Below the pieces are notes generated by a model, which was not told where the DNA came from, did not search any database, and saw only the letters and a program-made list of their open reading frames with translations. This document shows, piece by piece, positions 16,118 through 25,595 of a DNA stretch of 33,094 bases. This DNA is from Bifidobacterium phasiani (GTDB lineage Bacteria; Actinomycetota; Actinomycetes; Actinomycetales; Bifidobacteriaceae). Both the position numbers and the translations under genes were made by a program. The stretch's first letter is position 1. Every line of letters begins with the position of its first letter. Location of the stretch: the NCBI RefSeq assembly GCF_019331775.1, contig NZ_JAHBBD010000026.1, positions 1 through 33,094 of the forward strand, read 5' to 3'.

Positions 16118-16555
16118 TCAGACGATGACGGCGGATTTGGTGAAGAACACCAGACGGAACTTGCCGATCATGATCTCGTCGCCGTTCTTCAGCCGCGCCT
16201 GGTCGACGCGCTGGCGGTTGACGTAGGTGCCGTTCAGGCTGCCCGAGTCGATCACGGTGAACTCGCCGTTCGAGCGGCGGAACACCGCGTGCGCGCGCGA
16301 CACCGTCGAGTCGTCGAGCAGGATGTCGGCGCGCGAGTCGCGCCCGACCGTGACCTCGTCCTCGTCGAGCAGGTAGCGGGAGCCGGATACCGCTCCCCTG
16401 GTGGAAATCAGCAGCGCCGTCCCCTCGGACAGGCGCGCGATGGTATCCAGGTCCTCCTGCGTGAGGGGACGGTCGCCGGTCGAGGTGACGGGAATGGTGA
16501 TGGCGGGCAGGCCGATGATGGTCGTTTCGCCCGCGCTCGGAATCGGATCAGTCAT
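16118..16555 (-). CDS. garA: FHA-domain protein, GarA/OdhI type
   Basis: A 145-residue forkhead-associated protein. An N-terminal threonine pair in the context GETTIIG (Thr11, Thr12) corresponds in position to the ETT phosphorylation motif of GarA/OdhI. The FHA fold follows with GRDSRADILLDDSTVSRAH (Gly71, Arg72, Ser86, His89) and GSLNGTYVN (about 105-113). In mycobacteria and corynebacteria, phosphorylation by PknB or PknG switches GarA/OdhI, which otherwise inhibits oxoglutarate dehydrogenase and tunes glutamate metabolism. The start at 16555 is the first Met before the conserved part; longer frames read the antisense of other genes. It lies 5 bases after the DUF881 stop, with no ribosome site at normal spacing. 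Confidence 0.84.
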   Translation of the reverse strand: MTDPIPSAGETTIIGLPAITIPVTSTGDRPLTQEDLDTIARLSEGTALLISTRGAVSGSRYLLDEDEVTVGRDSRADILLDDSTVSRAHAVFRRSNGEFTVIDSGSLNGTYVNRQRVDQARLKNGDEIMIGKFRLVFFTKSAVIV

Positions 16556-16560
16556 AAGCG

Positions 16561-17394
16561 CTATTGTACCGTCCTTGCATAGGTATATTGCGGACTCTCG
16601 GCGATCTCGTCGATTTCGACGCTGTCGGAGGTCGTCACGTCGACCGTCGCGCCGTACCGCACCTCGAGCCGCGAGCCGATGCCGCCGGCGATGCTCACCG
16701 CGTTCTGCAGGTTCTGCGGGTCGCCGATCGCCTTGACGACATAGGGCGTCTGCAGCGGCGTGCCGTCGCAGACCAGGCCCTCGTCCGTGTCGCTGATGTA
16801 GGTCCGCGTCACGACGCGGACGTCGTTGATCGCGATGACCTCGGCGCCGGCGTTGCGCAGCTCCTCGATCAGGCTGAACATCGTCGCCGCGTCGACGGTC
16901 GCGATCCGGCCCTGCGAGATCTGGATGACCACGCCCTTGCCGACCGCGGGCAGCCTGCCGGACAGGATGCCGCTGGTCTCCTCGTTCTGCCGGGCGATGC
17001 GCTGCGCCTCCTCCTGCGTGTTGGCGGCCTCCTGCAGCGAGGTGAGCTGGTCCTCGAGCTCGTTGCGGCGCTCCTCCAGCAGCTGGACCTGGTTGCTGGT
17101 CTCCGAGATCAGCCGGGTCAGCTCCTCCTCGCTCATCGTCTCGTAGGTCGAGCGCGTGTTGTTGATCTGGATGACGTAGCCGTAGCCCAGCAGGGCGCAC
17201 AGCACGAGCACGAAGATGTTCGTGATCAGGCGCGCGCGGCTCCGGTTGGAGTCCAGCGAGCGGTTCCTGCGGGGCTTCCTGCCGACGACCGGGAACGAGC
17301 CGGTCTCGACGCGGTCGTTCTTCCTGTCCTGGGCATGCTGGTCGTGCATGCGGCTCAGGACGTCCGGTCTGGTGCTCTTGCGATGCGGCGCCAT
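16561..17394 (-). CDS. DUF881 membrane-anchored protein (second copy)
   Basis: A 277-residue protein with a basic cytoplasmic N-terminus, one transmembrane helix at about residues 56-76 (LITNIFVLVLCALLGYGYVI), an extracytoplasmic coiled coil (about 85-140, rich in Glu and Gln) and the DUF881 globular domain with GVVIQI, GAEVIAINDVRV and the PYVVKAIGD segment. The N-terminal extension lies on the cytoplasmic side. The gene starts 3 bases after the sbp stop, behind GGGGG, so the two are translationally coupled. DUF881 proteins of this cluster (compare Rv1823 and Rv1825) are of unknown function and resemble divisome/envelope factors in topology. Confidence 0.88.
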   Translation of the reverse strand: MAPHRKSTRPDVLSRMHDQHAQDRKNDRVETGSFPVVGRKPRRNRSLDSNRSRARLITNIFVLVLCALLGYGYVIQINNTRSTYETMSEEELTRLISETSNQVQLLEERRNELEDQLTSLQEAANTQEEAQRIARQNEETSGILSGRLPAVGKGVVIQISQGRIATVDAATMFSLIEELRNAGAEVIAINDVRVVTRTYISDTDEGLVCDGTPLQTPYVVKAIGDPQNLQNAVSIAGGIGSRLEVRYGATVDVTTSDSVEIDEIAESPQYTYARTVQ

Positions 17395-17397
17395 GGC

Positions 17398-17730
17398 TCA
17401 CCCCCGGAAGATGAACCGGCGGATGGCCGACACGTTGGAGAAGATGCGGATGCCGAGCACGACGATGACGGCCGTCTGCAGCTGGGAGCCGACGCCGAGC
17501 TGGTTGCCCAGCAGCACCAGCAGCGTGGCGGTGATGACGTTCGAGAAGAACGAGATGACGAACACCTTGTCGGAGAAGCTGCGCTGGAAGTACGCGCGCG
17601 CGGCGCCGAGCAGGGCGTCGAGCGCCGCGACCACCATGATGGGCAGGTACGGCTGCATGAAGACGGGGATGTCGGGCTGGACGAAGATGCCGATGACGAC
17701 ACCGATGATCAGTCCCAGAACCGCTGCCAT
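17398..17730 (-). CDS. sbp: Small basic protein (DUF1290 family)
   Basis: A 110-residue membrane protein with three hydrophobic segments (about 2-18, 28-46 and 55-75) and a shorter C-terminal one, matching the small basic protein family found next to division genes in Gram-positive bacteria and between DUF881 genes in actinobacteria (Rv1824). The conserved parts QPYLPIMVVAALDALLGA and DKVFVISFFSNVITA are intact. The start codon overlaps the upstream stop as TAATG (17728-17732), a classic coupling arrangement. The function is not established. Confidence 0.9.
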   Translation of the reverse strand: MAAVLGLIIGVVIGIFVQPDIPVFMQPYLPIMVVAALDALLGAARAYFQRSFSDKVFVISFFSNVITATLLVLLGNQLGVGSQLQTAVIVVLGIRIFSNVSAIRRFIFRG

Positions 17731-18692
17731 TATTCTTCGCTCCTTTTCGCATACGACAGGTCGCCGGTCACGGCCGCCTCCAGTCTAATCGAGTTCGATT
17801 CGGAGACCTGGGGGTGGATGCCCGATTCGGCATAGGATTCGTACAGCGCCGGCTGGCTGTCCGGGCTCACGGCGGAGGCCAGCGCGTCCCTGTCTCCGAT
17901 CGCCTCGATGACGTAGGGGCTTTCGATCGAGTTCACGCCGATCAGGATGGTCTGCCCGGCGGTGCGGATCGAGGTCTGCACACCCAGACGGTATCCGTTG
18001 ATCGAGATCGCCTCGGCGCCGGACTGCCACAGCAGCGACACCCACTGCTGCAGGTCGGCGTCGGTGACCACGCGGATCTGCTCGCCGCTCGAGGCGCCCG
18101 ACGTGGATTCGTCGGCCGCGATCGGGTTGGCCAGCGTCAGCGTGATCCCCTCCCCCTCGACCGGCAGCACCCCGTTGGCCATGTCGTCCTGCGTCTGCGT
18201 CTCGCTCTGGTACACGTTGGCCAGGTTGCGGGACTGCTCGTCGACCTGGGAGCGCAGGTCGTTGATCTGCCCGGTCAGCTCGTCGAAGCGCGTGGTCTGG
18301 CTCTCCAGGTCCGAGGCCAGGCTCCGGCGCACCTCGCGGCGCGGGTCGGTGTGCAGCTGCTGCACGAACAGGCAGCCGAAGAAGCCCACGGCCACGCAGA
18401 TCACGAAGACGATGACGCGCGTCGTCCACACCGACACGGCCGACGTGGAATGCGGCACCAGCCGCGAGTCCGAGAACAGCGGGTCCATCGGCCGGTTGAC
18501 CAGGTCGTCGATCAGCCGCAGGGAATCGTCGTCGTTCCGTCGGCGCCGCGGGCGCGCGCCCCCCGCCTCGGCCGCCGACGTGGGGTGGTGGGAGGCCAGT
18601 CCGGCGATCTGCGCCGAGAACACCGCCCGGCGCTTCACCGGCGCGTTCTCGTCGGGCACCGGGAAGGAGATGGGCGAGTCTTCGAGCGGCAT
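17730..18692 (-). CDS. DUF881 membrane-anchored protein (first copy)
   Basis: A 320-residue relative of the other DUF881 protein. It has a long cytoplasmic N-terminal region (about 90 residues, with a basic RPRRRR patch), one membrane helix (about 92-112), a coiled-coil stretch (about 120-165) and the DUF881 domain with GEGITLTLANP, SGAEAISINGYRLG and ESPYVIEAIGD. It starts 6 bases after the pgsA stop and its own stop overlaps the sbp start by one base. The cytoplasmic tail is longer and less conserved than in the second copy, suggesting the two DUF881 proteins are not interchangeable. Confidence 0.88.
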   Translation of the reverse strand: MPLEDSPISFPVPDENAPVKRRAVFSAQIAGLASHHPTSAAEAGGARPRRRRNDDDSLRLIDDLVNRPMDPLFSDSRLVPHSTSAVSVWTTRVIVFVICVAVGFFGCLFVQQLHTDPRREVRRSLASDLESQTTRFDELTGQINDLRSQVDEQSRNLANVYQSETQTQDDMANGVLPVEGEGITLTLANPIAADESTSGASSGEQIRVVTDADLQQWVSLLWQSGAEAISINGYRLGVQTSIRTAGQTILIGVNSIESPYVIEAIGDRDALASAVSPDSQPALYESYAESGIHPQVSESNSIRLEAAVTGDLSYAKRSEE

Positions 18693-18698
18693 GGGGCC

Positions 18699-19310
18699 TC
18701 ACCGATCCTGCCGGAGCAGTTCCAGGCCCTGGCGATAGTAGATGATCCCGGCCAGCCAGTACAGCCCGATGCCCCAGATGCCGGCCGCGATGGCCGCCAG
18801 GTGCAGCAGGTGCGTGGCGGGGTTGGACCAGATGTCGGCGAAGATCAGCGCCACGATCGACATCATCAGCATGGCGGTGCCGGCCTTGCCGACGAAGTGC
18901 ACCGGCAGCGGCCCGTAGTCGTGCTGCGCGAGCACCAGGATCAGCACCGCCATCAGCAGGTCGCGCAGCCCCACGATGATGAGCATCCACCACGGGATGA
19001 TGCCGGCCACGCCGAGCGCCAGGATGCTGCAGAAGATCAGCAGGCGGTCGGCGATCGGGTCGAGGATCTGCCCGATCTTGCTGACCTGGTTGAACCGGCG
19101 CGCGATGATGCCGTCGAGGCCGTCCGAGCATGCGGAGACGGCCAGGATGATCAGCGCGACGGCCATCTCCCGCCTGGAGATGAACACCGAGATGATCGGT
19201 ATCGACACGATGCGCAGCATGCTGATGATGTTGGGGATCGTGAAGATGAGGTCGCGCGCCTCCGGGCTGTATTCCGTCTCGCCGATGCGTTCGCTGGTGT
19301 GTTCGCTCAT
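18699..19310 (-). CDS. pgsA: CDP-diacylglycerol--glycerol-3-phosphate 3-phosphatidyltransferase
   Basis: A 203-residue CDP-alcohol phosphatidyltransferase embedded in the membrane. The signature D-x2-D-G-x2-A-R-x8-G-x3-D-x3-D is complete: SDGLDGIIAR, then G and DPIAD (about residues 62-88). Several hydrophobic helices follow. It probably makes phosphatidylglycerol phosphate from CDP-diacylglycerol, the product of CdsA encoded at 29943-30929; phosphatidylglycerol is the donor for Lgt encoded at 21259-22254. The syntenic mycobacterial gene is pgsA2 (Rv1822), whose exact substrate is less certain, so the reaction is a family-based call. I use ATG 19310, since the longer frame upstream is antisense to hisG. 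Confidence 0.87.
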   Translation of the reverse strand: MSEHTSERIGETEYSPEARDLIFTIPNIISMLRIVSIPIISVFISRREMAVALIILAVSACSDGLDGIIARRFNQVSKIGQILDPIADRLLIFCSILALGVAGIIPWWMLIIVGLRDLLMAVLILVLAQHDYGPLPVHFVGKAGTAMLMMSIVALIFADIWSNPATHLLHLAAIAAGIWGIGLYWLAGIIYYRQGLELLRQDR

Positions 19311-19324
19311 GCCTGCCGTTCCGC

Positions 19325-20176
19325 TTACATTCTCGAGGCCTGCAGGGCGGTGACGATGATCGCTCGGGCACCGACCGCGTACAGGCGGTCCATCAGCTGG
19401 TTGACCTGCGCCTTCGGCACCATCACGCGCACCGCGGCCCACTGCTTGTCGTGCAGCGGGGAGACGGTCGGGCTCTCGAAGCCCGGCGTGATGGCGACGG
19501 CCGCCGAGACCTTCTCGACGGGGATGTCGAAGTCCATCAGCACGTAGCGCTGCGCGGTGAGCACGCCCTGCAGGCGCCGGCCGAGCACGACCAGGCGCTC
19601 GTCGTCGGGCTGCAGGCGCGGCGAGCGGATCAGGATGGCCTCCGACTGCAGGATCGGCTCGCCGAACACGCGCAGGCCCGCGTTGCGCAGCGTGGTGCCG
19701 GTCGAGACGACGTCGGCGATCAGATCGGCGACGCCGAGCTGCACCGAGGACTCCACGGCCCCGTCCAGGTGGATGATGTCGGCGTGGATGCCGCGCTCGG
19801 TCAGGTAGTCGGAGACGAGCTTGTCGTACGAGCTGGCGACGCGCCTGCCGTCGATGTCGGCCAGCTCGCGGATCGGGGAGTCGTTGGGCGCCGCGAAGCG
19901 GAAGGTCGAGGCGCCGAAGCCGAGCTGCATGTGTTCGACCGCCTCGGTGCCCGAGTTCAGCAGCAGGTCGCGGCCGGTGATGCCGACGTCGATCGTGCCG
20001 CGGCCCACGTACACCGCGATGTCCAGCGGGCGCAGGTAGAACAGCTCGATGCCGTTGTCGGGGTCCTCGACGACCAGCTGGCGCGGGTTGCCGCGCAGCC
20101 GGTAGCCGGCCTCCGCGAGCATGTTCCACGCGGGTTCGGACAGCATGCCCTTGTTGGGCACGGCGATTCTCAACAT
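19325..20176 (-). CDS. hisG: ATP phosphoribosyltransferase, long form
   Basis: HisG catalyses the first step of histidine synthesis, joining ATP and PRPP, and is inhibited by histidine. At 283 residues this is the long form with a C-terminal regulatory domain (ACT-like, from about residue 210), which does not need HisZ. Typical segments are [22 protein letters not shown] and the PRPP-binding region [20 protein letters not shown]. The start [10 protein letters not shown] at 20176 is directly behind GGAGGAGG; a frame extending 6 codons further has no such site. hisE lies 37 bases upstream on the same strand and pgsA 14 bases downstream. Confidence 0.96.
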   Translation of the reverse strand: MLRIAVPNKGMLSEPAWNMLAEAGYRLRGNPRQLVVEDPDNGIELFYLRPLDIAVYVGRGTIDVGITGRDLLLNSGTEAVEHMQLGFGASTFRFAAPNDSPIRELADIDGRRVASSYDKLVSDYLTERGIHADIIHLDGAVESSVQLGVADLIADVVSTGTTLRNAGLRVFGEPILQSEAILIRSPRLQPDDERLVVLGRRLQGVLTAQRYVLMDFDIPVEKVSAAVAITPGFESPTVSPLHDKQWAAVRVMVPKAQVNQLMDRLYAVGARAIIVTALQASRM

Positions 20177-20213
20177 GACTCCTCCTCCGGTCACGGTTGT
20201 GGGGTGCTTGGGA

Positions 20214-20477
20214 TCACAGGTGCCTGTAGACGTCCTCGAGCGTGATGCCGCGGTCGATCATCATCACCTGCAGGTGGTAGATGAGCTGGCTCATCTCCTC
20301 CGCGGTGCGGTCCGCGCCCTCGTACTCGGCGGCGATCCAGGTCTCCCCCGCCTCCTCGACGATCTTCTTGCCGATGAAGTGCGTGCCCTTGTCGAGCTCC
20401 TGCACGGTCAGGGAGCCCTCCGGACGCGCGGCGGCCTTCTCGCTCAGTTCGGCGAACAGCGATTCAAACGTTTTCAT
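20214..20477 (-). CDS. hisE: Phosphoribosyl-ATP pyrophosphatase
   Basis: The 87-residue stand-alone HisE performs step two of histidine synthesis, hydrolysing phosphoribosyl-ATP to phosphoribosyl-AMP. It is an all-alpha MazG-like protein; the metal-binding helices carry [14 protein letters not shown] and [17 protein letters not shown]. In many bacteria HisE is fused to HisI, but here hisI lies 7 kb upstream as a separate gene (27253-27666). The ribosome site is weak and distant (GAGAGG), with a small GGTC/GACC dyad between it and the ATG. It is followed by hisG. Confidence 0.95.
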   Translation of the reverse strand: MKTFESLFAELSEKAAARPEGSLTVQELDKGTHFIGKKIVEEAGETWIAAEYEGADRTAEEMSQLIYHLQVMMIDRGITLEDVYRHL

Positions 20478-20518
20478 ATATGGTCAACGACCTCTCTCGG
20501 TCAGGCGGATGGGGAACG

Positions 20519-21184
20519 TCAGGCGCGGAACGCGGCGGCGGCCTCGTCGCGGATCGCGTCGATGGCGGCGGCGGGGTCCTGCGCGCCGTACACGGCGGAT
20601 CCGGCCACGAGCACGTCGGCGCCGGCCTCGGCCACGATGTGCGCGGTCTTCGGGCTGACGCCGCCGTCGACCTGGATGCGCACGTCCAGGCCGCGACGGG
20701 TGATCTCGTCGCGCAGGCGGCGGACCTTGCCCATCTGGTTGCCGAGGAACTTCTGGCCGCCGAAGCCGGGCTCCACGGTCATGATCAGGATCATGTCGAA
20801 CTCGTCGAGGATGTCGAAGATCGGCTCGACCGGCTCGGCCGGGCGCACGGCGAAGCAGGCCCTGCAGCCCATCTCGCGCAGCTGGCGGGCCAGGCGCACC
20901 GGGGCGTGGGTGGCGCCCATGTGGAAGCTGACGGAGGCCGCGCCGAGCCTGGCGTACTCCGGGGCCCAACGGTCCGGGTCCTCGATCATCAGGTGCACGT
21001 CGACCGGCAGGTCGGTGACCTCGCAGATGCGCTTGACGATCGGCTCGCCGAGGGTCAGGTTGGGGACGAAGTGGTGGTCCATCACGTCGACGTGGACGAG
21101 GTCGGCGTTCGCGATCGCCTTGAGGTCGCGTTCGAGGTTGCAGAAGTCCGCGGACAGGATGCTGGGTGCGATTTGAATGCTCAT
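20519..21184 (-). CDS. rpe: Ribulose-phosphate 3-epimerase
   Basis: A 221-residue TIM-barrel enzyme interconverting ribulose-5-phosphate and xylulose-5-phosphate. Xylulose-5-phosphate is a substrate of the phosphoketolase that defines bifidobacterial sugar catabolism. Family marks are APSILSADF at the N-terminus, [18 protein letters not shown] with a metal-binding His and Asp, [20 protein letters not shown] and IQVDGGVS with the second catalytic Asp. The start follows TAGGAA. It lies between lgt and hisE on the same strand. Confidence 0.97.
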   Translation of the reverse strand: MSIQIAPSILSADFCNLERDLKAIANADLVHVDVMDHHFVPNLTLGEPIVKRICEVTDLPVDVHLMIEDPDRWAPEYARLGAASVSFHMGATHAPVRLARQLREMGCRACFAVRPAEPVEPIFDILDEFDMILIMTVEPGFGGQKFLGNQMGKVRRLRDEITRRGLDVRIQVDGGVSPKTAHIVAEAGADVLVAGSAVYGAQDPAAAIDAIRDEAAAAFRA

Positions 21185-21258
21185 GGTTCCTACTCTATCG
21201 ACTGTTTGCGACTATGCGGTGCTGTTTCCCGCGCGTTTCACCGGGCGTCGATGCGGCG

Positions 21259-22254
21259 TCACGATTCCGCGGCGGGTGCGTCCGGCGTGCGGACGTCGGG
21301 GGTTCCGGAAGCGTCGGCCCCGCCGCGGGCCCCTTCGCCGTCAACAGCGTCAACGGCGGCGGACGTGTCGGCGGCGCCGGCGGCCGGCGCGTCGGTCTCG
21401 TGGCCCGATGCGCCGTCCCGGAGGCGCTCCTCCCGTTCGGTGACGGCGCGCAGGCGCCCGACGAGGTCCCCGGTGCGCGAGCCGAGCCGCTGGACGGCCA
21501 CGAACGCGGCCACCCCGCACACGAACACCGCCATCGAGACCCACACATTGACGCGCACCCCCAGGAACGTGTGCGCGTAGTCGATGCGCAACGCCTCGAT
21601 CCACGTGCGCCCCGCCGTATACCACATCACGTACACCGCCAGCAACGAACCCGCCTTCAACACCCTCCCGGCCCGCCGCCCGACCCACACGATCAGCGCC
21701 GCGCCCGCCAGGTTCCAGACCATCTCGTACAGGAACGTCGGATGGTACAGCGTGCCCGAACCATCCACGTCCAGACCCCACGGCAGCGTCGTAGCCGCGC
21801 CGTACAGCTCCCGGTTGAACCAGTTGCCCAACCGGCCGACCGCCTGGGCCACCAGCAGCGCCGGCGCGACCGCGTCCGCCAGCAGCGCCATCGGATAGCC
21901 CTTGCGCCGGCACCACGCCCACGCGGCCAGCACGCCGAACAAGATCCCGCCCCAGATGCCCAGGCCGCCGTTCCAGACCCGCACGATCTCCGCCGGATCG
22001 CCGTCCGGGCCGAAGAACCGCTCCGGCGTGGTGACCACGTGGTACAGCCGCGCGCCCACGATCCCGGCCAGCACCGAGACGACCGCGATGTCCAGGATCT
22101 GGTCGAAATCCCCGCCCACACGCCGCCACCGCACGTTCGCGATCGCCACGGCGACGAACACGCCGGCCAGAATGCACAGCGCATAGACATGAATGGTCAA
22201 CGGCCCCAGCTCGAACGTCGAGACCGGCGGCGAAGGAATGCTAGCGAAAGTCAT
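21259..22254 (-). CDS. lgt: Prolipoprotein diacylglyceryl transferase
   Basis: Lgt transfers diacylglycerol from phosphatidylglycerol to the lipobox cysteine of prolipoproteins at the outer face of the cell membrane. The 331-residue protein has about seven hydrophobic helices. The Lgt signature GRLGNWFNRELYG (about residues 140-152) is present, preceded by NGGLGIWGG and VGARLYHV. After the last helix, roughly the final 60 residues form an Ala/Asp-rich low-complexity tail that is probably disordered and cytoplasmic. CAGGA precedes the ATG. The strong hairpin at 22284-22316 separates it from trpA. Confidence 0.96.
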   Translation of the reverse strand: MTFASIPSPPVSTFELGPLTIHVYALCILAGVFVAVAIANVRWRRVGGDFDQILDIAVVSVLAGIVGARLYHVVTTPERFFGPDGDPAEIVRVWNGGLGIWGGILFGVLAAWAWCRRKGYPMALLADAVAPALLVAQAVGRLGNWFNRELYGAATTLPWGLDVDGSGTLYHPTFLYEMVWNLAGAALIVWVGRRAGRVLKAGSLLAVYVMWYTAGRTWIEALRIDYAHTFLGVRVNVWVSMAVFVCGVAAFVAVQRLGSRTGDLVGRLRAVTEREERLRDGASGHETDAPAAGAADTSAAVDAVDGEGARGGADASGTPDVRTPDAPAAES

Positions 22255-22283
22255 GGTTCCTGATGGTAGTGCATTGCGGATAC

Positions 22284-22316
22284 CGCGTGCGCGCCGGGGC
22301 GTCCGGCGCGCACGCG
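22284..22316 (-). terminator. Strong hairpin between trpA and lgt
   Basis: A 14-bp perfect stem (22284-22297 with 22303-22316) around loop GGCGT begins 11 bases after the trpA stop. The RNA stem is almost pure G and C, with no U tract. It probably ends the trp transcript. Confidence 0.6.
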
Positions 22317-22326
22317 CGGCATGCGG

Positions 22327-23199
22327 TCATCGGCGCGCGTTGCGGATGCCGTCGGCCAGCGCCTCGGTCCTCGCCGCCAGCGCGGCCAGGCCCTCGTCGG
22401 CGGCGCGGGCGGCCCGGCCGGTGTCGTCCAGCATCGTGTGCACCAGCGCGGACCCGACGATGACGCCGTCGGCGTACCGTCCGACGGTCGCCCCCTGCTC
22501 GGGGGTCGACACGCCGATGCCGACGCACACGTTCGTCGCCCCGGCCCGGCGGGTGCGCGCCACCAGCTCCTCCGGCGAGGACGAGAGCGTGTCGCGTTCG
22601 CCCGTCACGCCCATGCGCGAGGCCGCGTAGATGAAGCCGCGGGCGTTGCGCGCCGCGTTGGCCAGGCGCTCGTCGCTGGAATCGGGCGAGACCAGGAAGA
22701 TGCGGTCCAGGCCGTGGCGGTCCGAGGCCTCGATCCACTCGCCGGCCTCGTCCGGGATCAGATCGGGGGTGATCAGCCCGGCGCCGCCGGCGTTCTCGAA
22801 GTCGCGGGCGAAGCGCTCGACGCCGTAGTGGTAGATCAGGTTCCAGTAGCTCATGATCAGCGGCAGGCCGCCGGCGTTGGCCACGGTCTCGACCGCCCGG
22901 AATACGCCGGCGATGCGTTCGCCGTGGTCCAGCGCGATCTGCGAGGCCGCCTGGATCACCGGGCCGTCCATCACCGGGTCGGTGTAGGGCAGGCCGATCT
23001 CCACGGCGTCGACGCCGTGCCCGACCATCGTGCGCAGCGCGTCGAGCGAGACCTCGGGCGTGGGGAATCCGTACGGCAGGTAGCCGATGAACGCGGGGCG
23101 GTCCTCGGCGCGCAGCGCCTCGAACATCGCCTCGCCGGGGCTGGGGCGGTGGCTCAGGCCCAGGGGCTGGCCCGACGGGGTCGTGGTTGCGGTGCTCAT
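22327..23199 (-). CDS. trpA: Tryptophan synthase alpha subunit
   Basis: The 290-residue TIM-barrel alpha subunit cleaves indole-3-glycerol phosphate to indole, which is channelled to the beta subunit. Recognisable are FIGYLPYGFPTPE, VDAVEIGLPYTDPVMDGPVIQ, which holds the catalytic Glu, LITPDLIPDEA, and VCVGIGVSTPEQ followed by GVIVGSALV. The start at 23199 follows GAGAGGGGAG at a spacing of 6. The trpCB stop lies 14 bases upstream, so the two genes are one operon. Its partner beta subunit is the C-terminal half of the fused TrpCB protein. Confidence 0.96.
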   Translation of the reverse strand: MSTATTTPSGQPLGLSHRPSPGEAMFEALRAEDRPAFIGYLPYGFPTPEVSLDALRTMVGHGVDAVEIGLPYTDPVMDGPVIQAASQIALDHGERIAGVFRAVETVANAGGLPLIMSYWNLIYHYGVERFARDFENAGGAGLITPDLIPDEAGEWIEASDRHGLDRIFLVSPDSSDERLANAARNARGFIYAASRMGVTGERDTLSSSPEELVARTRRAGATNVCVGIGVSTPEQGATVGRYADGVIVGSALVHTMLDDTGRAARAADEGLAALAARTEALADGIRNARR

Positions 23200-23213
23200 C
23201 GTATGCTCCCCTC

Positions 23214-25304
<2,091 letters not shown>

Positions 25305-25595
25305 GGTTCTCCCTTGCGTTCGTATGTGGTGGGACAATCGCACACTCTAGCGGACGCGCGTTGCGCGACCGGCCGCCCGTCTTGACATGCGGCCACGCGC
25401 GGGCCGGGGCCGCGCGGCCCGGACGCCCCCGTGCCGGGCCCGAGTCCGGGGCCGCGTCGCGGTCGCCCGTAAGGCCCCGGCCGCCCCGGCACAAGGCCCC
25501 GACCCCGCGCGGGAAGGACGACGACATCGCGGGGCGGCGAGACGGAGCTTCGCTACGCCCCGTCCCCGCAGGCGGAACGGGGCCCGGCGCGTGGC
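25305..25595 (-). promoter_or_regulatory. Intergenic leader between trpE and trpCB
   Basis: These 291 bases contain no gene. On the - strand, TAGAGT (25344-25349) is a plausible -10 box for trpCB, giving a leader of about 30 bases. Extremely GC-rich dyads lie upstream, such as GGGCCGCGCGGCCC (25407-25420) and GCCCCGT/ACGGGGC (25557-25583), which could terminate trpE transcripts. I see no Trp-codon leader peptide and no T-box. Confidence 0.35.
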
